DNA of 64,000 nt, from assembly GCA_963795485.1 (NCBI GenBank), contig CAWCIL010000039.1, forward strand, positions 124,001 to 188,000, in the 5' to 3' direction. This document shows positions 1 through 8,334 of the stretch, piece after piece. The stretch comes from AP-15 sp963795485. GTDB taxonomy: Bacteria > Pseudomonadota > Alphaproteobacteria > ATCC43930 > CGMCC-115725. The notes below the pieces were generated by a model that saw only the letters and a list, made by a program, of their open reading frames with translations, ran no database searches and had not been told where the DNA came from. Both the position numbers and the translations under genes were made by a program. Within the stretch, counting starts at the first letter, position 1; each line of letters begins with the position of its first letter.

Positions 1-1
1 G

Positions 2-355
2 GTGCCGGGACTGGCAGTGCGGTTGCCTTCCGGCGAGTGGTTTGCGCCGCCGATCATCCCCGGCAGCTTTCTGATCAACCTCGGCAACATCATGCGGCGC
101 TGGTCGAACGACCGGTTTTTGTTGACCCCGCATGGCGTGCTCAACGAATCGGGAACCGACCGCTATTCGATGGCCTATTTCCACAGCCCCAACCCGGAAC
201 GGGTCATCGAGTGCCTGCCATCCTGCGTCGGGGCCCAGAACCCGGCGCGCTATCCGCCGGCGGTCTACCGCGACCTCGTGCTCGAATTCTATCGGGCGAA
301 TTATTTTCATCAGAAGGGCCACCGCTCCACGGCCGCAGCGCAGATGGCCGAATAG
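2..355 (+). CDS. 2-oxoglutarate/Fe(II) oxygenase, C-terminal part
   Basis: This is the last 117 residues of a gene that begins before the window. The fragment has the C-terminal half of the double-stranded beta-helix of isopenicillin-N-synthase-like oxygenases: PGSFLINLGNIMRRWSND, then TPHGV, which should hold the distal iron-binding His, then RYS, the usual Arg-x-Ser that holds the 2-oxoglutarate carboxylate. Such enzymes couple decarboxylation of 2-oxoglutarate to hydroxylation or desaturation of a small molecule. The substrate cannot be told. The next gene starts 15 bases later, so the two are probably co-transcribed. Confidence 0.8.
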   Translation: MPGLAVRLPSGEWFAPPIIPGSFLINLGNIMRRWSNDRFLLTPHGVLNESGTDRYSMAYFHSPNPERVIECLPSCVGAQNPARYPPAVYRDLVLEFYRANYFHQKGHRSTAAAQMAE

Positions 356-370
356 ACTGGGGAGAGGGAC

Positions 371-943
371 GTGTTCGATCTCGATCGCTTTATCGCCGAT
401 TGCCGCGCCGCGGTCGGCGCCGACCCGAGCCACAAAGGAGTGTGCGAGGTGGTGGCCCAGGCGGTCTGCGACCCAGCCGCAATCCTCGCCGGTTTGGGCG
501 AGCCGATGCGCGCCGGGGTCGACCCGCTCTATCGCTCCGAAGCGTTGACGATCCTCAATGTCGTCTGGGGGCCGCACATGACGGTGATGCCGCACAACCA
601 CCTGATGTGGGCGGTGATCGGCATCTATACCGGGCGCGAGGACAACATCTTCTGGCGCCGGCTGCCGGCCGGCGAGCAGGCCCGGGCCGGGCATGGCGGG
701 ATCGAAGCCGCCGGCGCCAAATCCCTGGGCGTGCGCGATGCCGAGCCGTTGGGCCATGACATCATCCACACCGTCACCAACCCATTGCCGCGCCTCACCG
801 GCGCAATCCATGTCTATGGCGGCGACTTCTATGCTGCGAGCCGCAGCGAATGGGACCCGGAGACGCTGACCGAGCGCCCCTATGACCGGGAAAAGAACTT
901 TCGCCTGTTCGAGGAAGCGAACCGGGTTCACGCCGGGCGCTGA
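371..943 (+). CDS. Cupin-fold cysteine-dioxygenase-like enzyme
   Basis: A 190-residue predicted metal-dependent enzyme of the double-stranded beta-helix superfamily related to cysteine dioxygenase. GTG is the start, with a strong GGAGAGG ribosome site directly upstream. MPHNHLMW carries the H-x-H metal pair, and a third His is likely in the DIIHTVTNPLP segment, followed by GAIHVYGGDF. Relatives are often described only as predicted thiol dioxygenases; the substrate here is unknown. It follows a 2-oxoglutarate oxygenase gene by 15 bases, so both probably act in one small-molecule oxidation route. Confidence 0.75.
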   Translation: MFDLDRFIADCRAAVGADPSHKGVCEVVAQAVCDPAAILAGLGEPMRAGVDPLYRSEALTILNVVWGPHMTVMPHNHLMWAVIGIYTGREDNIFWRRLPAGEQARAGHGGIEAAGAKSLGVRDAEPLGHDIIHTVTNPLPRLTGAIHVYGGDFYAASRSEWDPETLTERPYDREKNFRLFEEANRVHAGR

Positions 944-1050
944 GAATGGGTGAAGAACTTGAAGACGAGCCGGATCAGCCGAGCGCGTCCCCCGCTTTCG
1001 AGCGTGTGAAACAATTCCCAAGGCGCTCACTGCCTCGCCATCGTGCGTGC

Positions 1051-1318
1051 TTCGAGACGCGCCTTCGGCACTCCTCAGAATGAGGTATCCTATTGATGGT
1101 GATGAGAAAATACCTCATCCTGAGGAAGCCGCGAAGCGGCTGTCTCGAAGGACGCACCGCGCCGGTCTCGCCCATCTTCAATTTCTTCACATGCTCTTTC
1201 GCGAGGGCAGGCTCTTCGGGACGACCGCCCCGCGGTCTCCTCAGGATTAGGAGCTTTCTTCGTGACATCATTTAGGCACGTCATGCTGAGGAGCGCCCAT
1301 GGGCGCGTCTCGAAGCAC
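1051..1318. repeat. Cluster of palindromic intergenic repeat units
   Basis: The 407-base gap between two genes holds about four copies of one short repeat in both orientations. They lie at about 1051-1087, 1111-1154, 1213-1252 (degenerate) and 1280-1318. The core is a sequence like CTCATSCTGAGGA followed by a small stem and then GTCTCGAAG. This unit is widespread between genes in alphaproteobacteria. Alternating orientation means the transcript could fold into long hairpins. No gene is supported in this gap. Confidence 0.8.
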
Positions 1319-1350
1319 ACACCGCATCGCCTCAGCCGCACTTTTACCCG

Positions 1351-2154
1351 GTGGCGGCAAATCCCTTCGCGCTGCCTGCGGAGACGGCGGTGACGATAAG
1401 GTTGTTCGCCTTTACCTGCGGCCGGCTCGAGGGAGAGCTCGGCTATTTGATGGAAGGCGGCGAGGGGCGGGTGGTCCTGCCGATCCCCTCCTATTTGATC
1501 GAGCACCCGAAGGGGAGGGTGCTGTTCGACACCGGCATGCATCCCGATTGCCAGCACGACCCGGCCGGTCGGATCGGTCCGCGCGCCACCCAGCTGTTCT
1601 CGTTCGACTATCGGCCGGGTGAGGAAATCAGCGCCCGGCTCGCAGCGATCGGCCGCGACCCGGCAAGGATCGACATCATCGTCAACTCGCATTTCCATTT
1701 CGACCATGTCGGCGGCAACGCGCTGATCCCAAATGCGACGATGATGGTGCAAAAGCGCGAATGGGAGGCCGGGATGGACCCCGACATCGCCGCACGGCGC
1801 GGGTTCAACCGGCGCGATTTCGACCTCGGTCACAAGGTGATCCAAATCGAGGGCGAGCACGACCTTTTCGGCGACGGCAGCGTCGTCTGCCTGCCGACCT
1901 ACGGCCACACGCCGGGCCACCAATCGTTGAAGATCCGGCTCGCCTCGGGCGATGTCGTGCTCGCCGCCGATGCCTGCTATTTCTGCCGCACCTTGCGCGA
2001 ACGCCGCCTTCCGCAAAACGTCCACGACCGCGCCGCGATGCTGGCCTCGCTCGACCGGCTCGAGGCGCTCGAAAAGGCCGGCGCGCGCATCTTCTTCGGC
2101 CACGACCCGGAATTCTGGCGCGGCGTGCCGCAGGCTCCGGCTGCAATCGGTTGA
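1351..2154 (+). CDS. Metallo-beta-lactamase-fold lactonase-like hydrolase
   Basis: A 267-residue MBL-fold hydrolase in the N-acyl-homoserine-lactonase group. HFHFDH (about residue 114) is the di-zinc signature, THTPGH-like YGHTPGHQS supplies the next His, ADACY the bridging Asp, and FFGHDPEFW the last His. The GTG at 1351 gives the longest product, but the GTG at 1390 starts directly at the first conserved strand (VTIRLFAFTCG) and may be the true start. Family members open lactone rings or hydrolyse related esters. Quorum-signal quenching is possible but cannot be concluded from sequence. Six bases separate it from the HAD phosphatase gene. Confidence 0.8.
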   Translation: MAANPFALPAETAVTIRLFAFTCGRLEGELGYLMEGGEGRVVLPIPSYLIEHPKGRVLFDTGMHPDCQHDPAGRIGPRATQLFSFDYRPGEEISARLAAIGRDPARIDIIVNSHFHFDHVGGNALIPNATMMVQKREWEAGMDPDIAARRGFNRRDFDLGHKVIQIEGEHDLFGDGSVVCLPTYGHTPGHQSLKIRLASGDVVLAADACYFCRTLRERRLPQNVHDRAAMLASLDRLEALEKAGARIFFGHDPEFWRGVPQAPAAIG

Positions 2155-2160
2155 AATCCA

Positions 2161-2889
2161 ATGACGACGCTGCCGCGCGCCATCCTGTTCGACCTCGACG
2201 ACACGCTGCTGGTCGCCTTTGGCCCGGCCGAATCGCAGTGGCAACGGATCATCGGCGCGTGCGCCGAGCAGCTGGCTCCGCTCGACCAGGCGGCGGTCAT
2301 CGCCGCGATCCAGGACAGCTCGCGCGATTTGTGGGCCGATCCGGCGCGGCACAAGCACTGGCGCCACCGCATCGGCGAAGCGCGTCGCCACATCGTCGCC
2401 AACGCTTTTGCCGGATTGGCGTCGGGCGGCCAGCGGGTGCCGGACCGGTCGCTGTGCGACCTGATCGCCGACCGCTACAACGCTTTGCACGAGGCCGAAT
2501 TGAGGCTCTTTCCTGGCGCGCACGAGACCCTGCACCGGCTGAAGCAGGCGGGCGTGCGGCTGGCGCTGATCACCAATGGGGCGGCCGAGCCGCAGCGCGC
2601 CAAAGTGATCCGCTTTGCCCTCGAAGAGCGCTTCGACCATATCCAGATCGAGGGCGAGCATGGTTTCGGCAAGCCTGAGGAGCGCGCCTATACCCATGCG
2701 ATGACGGCGCTCGGCGTTGCGGCGCACGAGACCTGGATGGTCGGCGACAACCTGGAATGGGAGATCGTGGCGCCGCAGCGGCTCGGCATCCACGCGATCT
2801 GGCACGACGGCTACGGCACGGGCCTGCCGGAGGGCTGCCCGGTCCGCCCCGACCGGATCATCCGCACCTTGCCGGAACTGCTGCCGTAA
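2161..2889 (+). CDS. HAD-superfamily hydrolase (phosphatase-like)
   Basis: A 242-residue haloacid-dehalogenase-fold hydrolase resembling the YjjG/nucleotidase-like phosphatases. Motif I FDLDDTL near residue 10 contains the nucleophilic Asp, motif II is LITNG, motif III the Lys in FGKPEERAY, and motif IV GDNLEWE. An alpha-helical cap sits between motifs I and II (residues about 20-110). It probably dephosphorylates a small phosphorylated metabolite. The gene follows the lactonase-like gene by six bases, suggesting a two-gene transcript. It ends just before a convergent RidA gene. Confidence 0.85.
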   Translation: MTTLPRAILFDLDDTLLVAFGPAESQWQRIIGACAEQLAPLDQAAVIAAIQDSSRDLWADPARHKHWRHRIGEARRHIVANAFAGLASGGQRVPDRSLCDLIADRYNALHEAELRLFPGAHETLHRLKQAGVRLALITNGAAEPQRAKVIRFALEERFDHIQIEGEHGFGKPEERAYTHAMTALGVAAHETWMVGDNLEWEIVAPQRLGIHAIWHDGYGTGLPEGCPVRPDRIIRTLPELLP

Positions 2890-2895
2890 CCGGGG

Positions 2896-3303
2896 CTACA
2901 GCGCAGCGATCGCCTGCACCTCGATCAGCAGCGGCTCCTGCACCAGCCGGTCGACGATCAGCAGGGTGTTGGGCGGGTAGGCGCCGCCGGCGAACATCCG
3001 CGGGAATTCTCGGCCGCGATAGGCCGTGAATTTGGCGATGTCCTGGGAATGCACGAGGTAGGTGGTGAACTGGACGACATTGCTCCAGCCGGCGCCGACC
3101 GCGGCCAATGCCGCTGCGATGTTGGCGAACACCTGGGCGCATTGCGCGTTGAAATCGTCGGCGCCGACGAGGTTGCCGGCGCTGTCGATCGCCACCTGGC
3201 CGGCGATAAAGACGAGTTCCGAGGCCTTGACCCGGGCGACCTGCGAATAGGGCCCGAGCGGCTGGCCCAGCCCTGGCGGGTTGAAGGTCGCGATCTCGGC
3301 CAT
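2896..3303 (-). CDS. RidA/YjgF-family enamine/imine deaminase
   Basis: A 135-residue RidA-family protein. Members hydrolyse reactive enamine/imine intermediates released by PLP enzymes. LGPYSQVARV near the N-terminus is the usual RidA opening, followed by FIAGQVAID. The family's catalytic Arg normally sits in an R-x-x-x-P-x segment; here the equivalent region reads FPRMFAGGAYPPNTLL, and IEVQAIAAL ends the chain. The start chosen is the ATG giving MAEIATFNPPG; an upstream in-frame extension lacks homology. It probably shares a transcript with the small exported protein encoded 23 bases upstream. Confidence 0.85.
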   Translation of the reverse strand: MAEIATFNPPGLGQPLGPYSQVARVKASELVFIAGQVAIDSAGNLVGADDFNAQCAQVFANIAAALAAVGAGWSNVVQFTTYLVHSQDIAKFTAYRGREFPRMFAGGAYPPNTLLIVDRLVQEPLLIEVQAIAAL

Positions 3304-3326
3304 GCTGTTTTCGCGGGCGGTTGTCG

Positions 3327-3566
3327 TCACTGGACCCGGCGCAGCCCCAGATCGGCGAGACAACCGTCGATCGGGCCGCTCCGGTCGTCGGTTTTGGCCC
3401 GGTCCTGGCATGCGGCGACGACGGCCGCGAACTCGGCCTTGGTCGGCGGCCTTCCGCTCGCCATCTGCCAGTCGCGCAGTTCCGAGGACGCGTTCGCCGG
3501 GGTAACGCCTTCAGCCACCGCGCCTGCCGCCAAGCTCAGCAATATAAAAAATGCGACCCCGCGCAT
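3327..3566 (-). CDS. Small exported protein of unknown function
   Basis: A 79-residue protein that I do not recognise. It begins with a clean Sec signal peptide: MRGVAFFILLSLAAG then AVAEG, where cleavage after AVA is likely. The mature part is about 60 residues with two Cys residues that could form a disulfide (in AACQD and DGCLAD). A TTG five codons upstream is also possible, but the ATG gives the better signal peptide. The gene lies immediately upstream of the RidA-family gene on the same strand. Function is unknown; the secreted, disulfide-stabilised form is inference. Confidence 0.6.
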   Translation of the reverse strand: MRGVAFFILLSLAAGAVAEGVTPANASSELRDWQMASGRPPTKAEFAAVVAACQDRAKTDDRSGPIDGCLADLGLRRVQ

Positions 3567-3714
3567 CGCGAACCCCCGCAATCCTTCCCCGTCGTGAGAT
3601 TACCCGCCGGTGTCAGGCGGCGCTACTCCCTTCGGCTGCGGCGCCTCGCCGCCGAATGCCGCCGGTGGGCGGGAGCCGGGCCAGGCGTGTGTTTCTGCCA
3701 TGCCCCGACCCGGG

Positions 3715-4362
3715 TCAGTCGGGGTCGTATTCGCGGTCCTTGCTCGGGATCAGGTCGTAGGGCAATGCGAAGCCGGGCATCGCCCTGAGCCGGTTCGACC
3801 AAGCGTCGAGGTGCGGCCAGCGGGCGATGTCGAAGCCGCCCTCGGCCATGAACACCATGCGGCCCCAGCAGCCGATATCGGCGATGCTGCACGCGTCCCC
3901 GACCAGCCACTCGCGGTCCTTCAGCCGATCGTCGACAAAGGACAGTGCCGCCTCGGCTCTGGGGCGGAACTCGGCGATCACCTCGGGGTGCGAGGCGCGG
4001 AACCGGGCCGAGTGGCGCACTTTGGCGACCGCGGTGATATGGTCGGCCTCCCACGGCAGCCACTCGCGCGCCTGCCAGCGCTCTTGCTCGGCAGCGGGCT
4101 CGAAATGCCCGGTGGTGCGCGCGAGATAGTCGAGGATCACGTTCGATTGCAGGAGGGTCAGCCCGCGATGGCGCAACGACGGCACCACGCCCCAGCGATT
4201 GACCGCCAAGTATTCCGGCGTCTTCTGCATCCCGGTCTTCAAATTGACCGTGCGGAACGAATAGGGCAGCCGCGCCAATGCCAAGTAGAGGATCGGCTTG
4301 TAGCTCGAGCTCGAGGTGAAGCTGCCGTAGATCGTCAGCCGGTCAGCGGATGCTGCGCTCAT
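3715..4362 (-). CDS. Glutathione S-transferase family protein
   Basis: A 215-residue two-domain GST-like protein. The N-terminal thioredoxin-like domain (residues about 8-85) has a Ser-rich active-site region (FTSSSSYKP) and the cis-Pro loop GVVPSLRH followed by LLQSNVILDYL, the gamma-glutamyl-binding segment. The rest is the alpha-helical domain with the N-capping-type motif VGDACSIADIGCWG. It conjugates or transfers glutathione to an unknown substrate, or acts as a glutathione peroxidase or isomerase. Its ATG overlaps the stop of the upstream dehydrogenase gene as ATGA, so the two are translationally coupled. Confidence 0.85.
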   Translation of the reverse strand: MSAASADRLTIYGSFTSSSSYKPILYLALARLPYSFRTVNLKTGMQKTPEYLAVNRWGVVPSLRHRGLTLLQSNVILDYLARTTGHFEPAAEQERWQAREWLPWEADHITAVAKVRHSARFRASHPEVIAEFRPRAEAALSFVDDRLKDREWLVGDACSIADIGCWGRMVFMAEGGFDIARWPHLDAWSNRLRAMPGFALPYDLIPSKDREYDPD

Positions 4363-5423
4363 TCCGGTTCTTCGAACTCCAGCTTCTCGGTGAGATTATA
4401 GCCATCGGCCAGCTCGCGCAGCTTGTACCAGGTGGAGTCCTCGACCTCGATGCCGTTCTGCCGGCGCTCCTCTTCGCGCAGGTGCTCGATTTCGCCCGGA
4501 TAGAGCACGCCCTGGCTGCCTTCGGCGGGCGGCGTCGCTTTGAGATAGGCGACGAACTCGCCGATCTCCTTCTTGAACGCGGCGAGCGGGCGGAACGCAT
4601 CGACCTTGAACACCGCCATGAAGCAGCCGTCATTGTGCCGGCCCGTCGGCTCGACGCCAAAGCCGAGCCCGGTCAGGAGCCCGCACAGGATCTCGACCAT
4701 GACCGCGAGCCCGGTGCCTTTGTAGCCGCCTTCGGGGCCGCCGAGCGGCAGCAACGCGCCGCCCTGGCGCAATTGGCGCGGGTCGTTGGTCGGCCGGCCG
4801 TCCTTGCCGATCACCCAGCCGTCGGGCACCGCCTCGTTGCGGGCGACGGCGAGGGCGATCTTTCCGGCAGCGGCGGCCGAGGTCGCCATGTCGAGATAAA
4901 GCGGCCCGTCGAGGTCCGAGGGCATCGCGATCGAGATCGGGTTGGTGCCGAGCCGCGCCTCGCGCCCGCCGAACGGCGCCACCGCCTTGGGCGAACGCCC
5001 CAAATCGGCGGTGGCGATGCCGATCATGCCGGCCTTGGCGGCCATCAGAGTGTAGGAGGCGACCCGCCCGATATGACCCTGGCGGAACACCGTCGCGGCG
5101 GCGAGGTTCGATTTTTCCGCCTTGTCGATGGTCAGCCGCATCGCCCGCTCGTTGGCGACGTAGCCAAAGCCCCAATGGCCGTCGACGACCGTCGTGGTCG
5201 GCGATTCCTGGACGATGCTCCAGGGTGCGCCGGGTACGATATGGCCGGCCTTGATGCGATCGATATAGGTCGGTATCTGGATCACGCCGTGCGAATCATG
5301 GCCGGCGAGGTTGGCGGCAATGACGTGCCGCATCACGATCTCGGCCTCGGCCGGCGGCGTTCCCGCCGCCTCGAACAAGGCCCGGCCGATCTCGCCGAGC
5401 CGCTCCGCAGCGATTTTTGGCAT
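4359..5423 (-). CDS. Malate/L-lactate (Ldh2/YlbC-type) dehydrogenase
   Basis: A 354-residue NAD(P)-dependent oxidoreductase of the Ldh2 family, which reduces or oxidises 2-keto/2-hydroxy acids such as malate, lactate or ureidoglycolate. Landmarks are AGHDSHGVIQIP (catalytic His region), TVVDGHWGFGY, the HIGRVASYT segment, LGTNPISIAMPS and GGYKGTGLAVMVEIL. The ATG giving MPKIAAERL is preferred because GGGGAACA precedes it; a longer in-frame start upstream lacks conservation. It lies downstream of rpoH on the same strand with 152 bases between them, and overlaps the GST gene by four bases. Confidence 0.85.
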   Translation of the reverse strand: MPKIAAERLGEIGRALFEAAGTPPAEAEIVMRHVIAANLAGHDSHGVIQIPTYIDRIKAGHIVPGAPWSIVQESPTTTVVDGHWGFGYVANERAMRLTIDKAEKSNLAAATVFRQGHIGRVASYTLMAAKAGMIGIATADLGRSPKAVAPFGGREARLGTNPISIAMPSDLDGPLYLDMATSAAAAGKIALAVARNEAVPDGWVIGKDGRPTNDPRQLRQGGALLPLGGPEGGYKGTGLAVMVEILCGLLTGLGFGVEPTGRHNDGCFMAVFKVDAFRPLAAFKKEIGEFVAYLKATPPAEGSQGVLYPGEIEHLREEERRQNGIEVEDSTWYKLRELADGYNLTEKLEFEEPE

Positions 5424-5575
5424 CGTCTGTTCCCCGCTCCAGTCCACAGCCATCATAGCCGCGCCGCAGCCGGGTGCGCCATCGCTGTTGCGCGATCTGG
5501 CGCCCGGAGCGTCGGGACGCCTGCCGCGGCCGGTCCGGCGCGGCTGCGAGCAGGGGAGCGGGGAGTCGGCGGAGT

Positions 5576-6460
5576 TTAATGGGCGACGAGGCGGCGCTCG
5601 ACGGCGGCGGTCTTGATCGCCTTTTGCAGTTTCTCGAAGGCGCGGACCTCGATCTGGCGCACCCGCTCGCGTGAGATTCCGTATTGCTGCGACAGGTCTT
5701 CGAGGGTGGTCGGGTTTTCGCGCAGCCGCCGCTCGGTCAAGATGTGGCGCTCGCGGTCATTCAAGTGGGTCATCGCCGTTTCCAGGAGGTCGCGGCGCAA
5801 GCCCAGTTCCTGGCGGTCGGCGAGCAGGGTTTCCTGGCTCTCGCTCTCGTCGACCAGCCAATCCTGCCACTCGCCCTCGCCGTCGCTCCTGAGCGGCGCG
5901 TTCAAGGAGTGGTCGGGGCTCGCCAGCCGCCGGTTCATGCTGACCACGTCGGCCTCGGGCACGTCGAGCTCGGTCGCGATCTTTTTCAGGTGCTCGGGCG
6001 ACAGATCGCCCTCCTCCATCGCCTGCAGCTGGCCTTTCAGCTTGCGCAGGTTGAAGAACAGCTTTTTCTGCGCCGCGGTGGTGCCCATCTTGACGAGCGA
6101 CCACGAGTGCAAAATGTATTCTTGGATCGCGGCGCGGATCCACCACATCGCATAGGTGGCGAGGCGAAAGCCGCGGTCGGGGTCAAACCGCTTGACCGCC
6201 TGCATCATGCCGACATTGCCCTCCGAGATCAGCTCGGAGAGCGGCAGGCCATACCCGCGATAGCCCATCGCGATCTTGGCGACGAGCCGCAGATGGCTGG
6301 TGACGAGCCGATGCGCGGCCTGCGGGTCTTCGTGCTCCTTCCAGCTTTTGGCGAGCATGTATTCCTCTTCCGGCTCCAGCATCGGAAACTTGCGGATCTC
6401 CTGGAGATACCGGGTCAGGTTTCCTTCGGCGGAGATGGAAGGGACGGAAAGGGTGGCCAT
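5576..6460 (-). CDS. rpoH: RNA polymerase heat-shock sigma factor RpoH (sigma-32)
   Basis: A 294-residue sigma-32 factor that directs transcription of chaperone and protease genes. Region 1.2/2.1 has ISAEGNLTRYLQEIRKFPML. Region 2.4 includes RLATYAMWWIRAAIQEYIL. The diagnostic RpoH box is present as QKKLFFNLRKLK. Region 4.2 ends with QYGISRERVRQIEVRAFEKL, the -35-reading helix-turn-helix. Length matches the family. The gene lies directly downstream of rluD, the usual alphaproteobacterial order, and has its own plausible promoter in the gap. Confidence 0.97.
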   Translation of the reverse strand: MATLSVPSISAEGNLTRYLQEIRKFPMLEPEEEYMLAKSWKEHEDPQAAHRLVTSHLRLVAKIAMGYRGYGLPLSELISEGNVGMMQAVKRFDPDRGFRLATYAMWWIRAAIQEYILHSWSLVKMGTTAAQKKLFFNLRKLKGQLQAMEEGDLSPEHLKKIATELDVPEADVVSMNRRLASPDHSLNAPLRSDGEGEWQDWLVDESESQETLLADRQELGLRRDLLETAMTHLNDRERHILTERRLRENPTTLEDLSQQYGISRERVRQIEVRAFEKLQKAIKTAAVERRLVAH

Positions 6461-6558
6461 TGACGATCGTCGCTCCGGGTTGGTGCTTGTTGTCGTGGGT
6501 AAACGCGGAAATGCGCGCTGTTATCCCGCCCGTCGCGGGCGAGCGCACATACCCTAGT

Positions 6559-6586
6559 AATATAGTCGGAATTTGTCCAGTTTAAA
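6559..6586 (-). promoter_or_regulatory. Putative housekeeping promoter of rpoH
   Basis: Read on the minus strand, TTTAAA (6581-6586) and TATATT (6559-6564) are separated by 16 bases and lie about 100 bases before the rpoH start. This AT-rich patch contrasts with the GC-rich surroundings. The -35 element overlaps the stop codon of rluD. The -10 matches the consensus in five of six positions; the -35 is a weaker match. Confidence 0.4.
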
Positions 6587-7550
6587 GTGACTCTAAATCG
6601 GTCAACAACGCGTGAAGGTCGCCCGGCAGCGGGCTGTCGAATTCCAGCGGTCCGACACCGGCGGGATGGACGAAGCCGAGCCGCCGGGCGTGCAGGGCTT
6701 GGCGCGGAAAGGCGGCGATGCGCGCGCCGAGCTCGCCCGAACGGGAGAGGGCTCGGCCGGCGCGGGTGCCGTAGACCGGATCGCCGATCAGCGGATGGCC
6801 GCGATCGGCGAGGTGAACCCGGATCTGATGAGTGCGCCCGGTCGCCAGCCGGCACTCGATCAGCGCCGCATCTGTGCCGAAGGCACGCTCGACCCGATAG
6901 CGGGTCAGCGCCGGCCGCCCCCGGTGTTCCGCGACCACCGCCATTTTTTTCCGGTTGACCGGGCTGCGGCCGATATTGCCGGCGATCTCCCCCGAGAGCG
7001 GCATCGGCACTCCCCAGACCAAGGCGGCATAGGCGCGGTCGATGCGGTGCAAGGCAAAGTCGCGCGATAGCGCCTGGTGTGCGACCTCGGTCTTGGCGAC
7101 CACCATCAGGCCGCTGGTGTCCTTGTCGAGGCGATGGACGATGCCGGGCCGGCGTACGCCGCCGATGCCGGCGAGGCCGGCGCCGCAATGGGCGATCAGC
7201 GCGTTGACGAGGGTGCCGTCGGGATTGCCGGGGGCCGGGTGGACGACGAGGCCCGCGGGCTTGTCGATGACGATCAAATGTGCATCCTCGAACCGGATGT
7301 CGAGTGCCAACGGCTGGGCTGCCGGTGCGGCATCCTCAAGATCGGGGAAGGACACGACAAAATTCTGGCCCGGCCGGACCCGCAGCGCCGGGTCGCGCGC
7401 GGCGGTCCCGTCCTCTACCACGAGACCGGCTTCGATCAGGCGCTTGAGCCGGGTGCGCGACAATGCCGGCAGATGGCGCGCCAGCACGCGGTCGAGGCGG
7501 AACCCCGCGTCGTCGGAATCGGCGCTGACTGCCGTCGAACGGCAGAGCAC
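6582..7550 (-). CDS. rluD: RluD-family 23S rRNA pseudouridine synthase
   Basis: A 322-residue RluA/RluD-type pseudouridine synthase. An N-terminal S4 RNA-binding domain (RLDRVLARHLPALSRTRLKR) precedes the catalytic domain. HRLDKDTSGLMVVAK contains the invariant catalytic Asp, and GRTHQIRVHL and GHPLIGDPVYG are the other conserved blocks. RluD modifies helix 69 of 23S rRNA in the large subunit. Start is GTG with a poor ribosome site. The location immediately upstream of rpoH supports RluD over RluC, although the exact position specificity is inferred. Confidence 0.88.
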   Translation of the reverse strand: MLCRSTAVSADSDDAGFRLDRVLARHLPALSRTRLKRLIEAGLVVEDGTAARDPALRVRPGQNFVVSFPDLEDAAPAAQPLALDIRFEDAHLIVIDKPAGLVVHPAPGNPDGTLVNALIAHCGAGLAGIGGVRRPGIVHRLDKDTSGLMVVAKTEVAHQALSRDFALHRIDRAYAALVWGVPMPLSGEIAGNIGRSPVNRKKMAVVAEHRGRPALTRYRVERAFGTDAALIECRLATGRTHQIRVHLADRGHPLIGDPVYGTRAGRALSRSGELGARIAAFPRQALHARRLGFVHPAGVGPLEFDSPLPGDLHALLTDLESL

Positions 7551-7640
7551 GCGCCGCCGCGTCAGCCGTTTCCATGCGGTCTCCTCGGGCGATCTGCGTG
7601 GCGGCGATGCGCGCGGCTTGCCGGCGCGCGGCCTAGGCCG

Positions 7641-7940
7641 ATGCGCGCCCTAAGAATCTTCGTCGTGGTCATGGGCGTCGTGCTGGTCGTCGGCTTTGGG
7701 ACGGTGTTCGCGGTGATTGCCGGCAGGATCGCCCGAAGCGGGCGTGCAGCGCCGGCGGCGCATCCGTTTGCAACGACCGCGCTCGATCTGCCGCGCGGCG
7801 CGCGGATCGAGGCGATGACTGCCGCGCCAAATCGCCTGATCCTGCAGTTGGCAATGCCCGACGGCGATAGCCGGCTCGTCATCGTCGATCTGGCGACCGG
7901 CGCCCTTCTCGGCACCATCGAGCTGCGCCCGGCCCGGTGA
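7641..7940 (+). CDS. Small single-helix membrane protein (DUF6476-like)
   Basis: A 99-residue protein with one N-terminal transmembrane helix (residues about 5-27, FVVVMGVVLVVGFGTVFAV) and a C-terminal domain of about 60 residues that looks like a short beta-sheet (RLILQLAMPDGDSRLVIVDL). It matches my memory of DUF6476 proteins, which sit divergently beside rluD in alphaproteobacteria. The ATG at 7641 is chosen because the helix starts there; upstream in-frame sequence overlaps rluD on the other strand. No function is known. Confidence 0.65.
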   Translation: MRALRIFVVVMGVVLVVGFGTVFAVIAGRIARSGRAAPAAHPFATTALDLPRGARIEAMTAAPNRLILQLAMPDGDSRLVIVDLATGALLGTIELRPAR

Positions 7941-8334
7941 ACGGCGCCGCGAGGGCTGCGCGAATTCCCGGCTCCGGCCAGCGGATGTCGGCGGGTCATG
8001 ATGCCGCATAGCTCCATTTTGTCCACCTTGCCAGATCGCGCTTGAAAGCCCGGCCGAATATTCCGAACTTCCCGCCGATACGCATTGTTGGCCCTGCGGA
8101 AACCGATGTTCAGCGATCGTGCACCTGTTCTTCGCACCGGCTTCGACGGCCCCGTGACCGAACGGTCTCGGCCGGCGCACTCCGCCGGCCGGCTGCGATC
8201 CGGCGCCGCCGCTATAGGCGAAGCCGCGGCTCATCGGCGGTTTCCCGGATCGGGAAATCGCCTTTTTTGATGTCCCGCTTTTTTGATGTCCCGCTTTTTT
8301 TGATGTCCATGGGAATACCGGGGGGGTAGCGAGG
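7941..8334. other. Intergenic region with hairpin and short tandem repeat
   Basis: No gene is supported in these 394 bases. The right half holds a perfect 7-bp inverted repeat (TTTCCCG-GAT-CGGGAAA, 8241-8257) followed by a T run. Directly after it, a 16-base unit TTTTTTGATGTCCCGC occurs twice and partly a third time (about 8263-8307). The hairpin plus T-tract could stop transcription arriving from 7940. The tandem unit ends 27 bases before the next start codon. Confidence 0.6.
8241..8268 (+). terminator. Possible intrinsic terminator
   Basis: A stem with arms TTTCCCG and CGGGAAA, loop GAT, then TCGCC and a run of six Ts. The stem is short (7 bp) and the T-run starts five bases after it, so this is only a weak candidate. 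It is oriented to end the transcript of the small membrane protein gene at 7641-7940. Confidence 0.3.

Noticed and set aside
1090..2805. A 571-codon open frame on the minus strand across the lactonase and HAD genes
   Set aside because: It lies antisense to two recognisable genes, and its translation matches no family. Long antisense frames are expected in DNA this rich in GC.
8263..8307. The tandem TTTTTTGATGTCCCGC units as a CRISPR array
   Set aside because: There are no spacers, the unit is only 16 bases, and no cas genes are near. No CRISPR array was found anywhere in the window.
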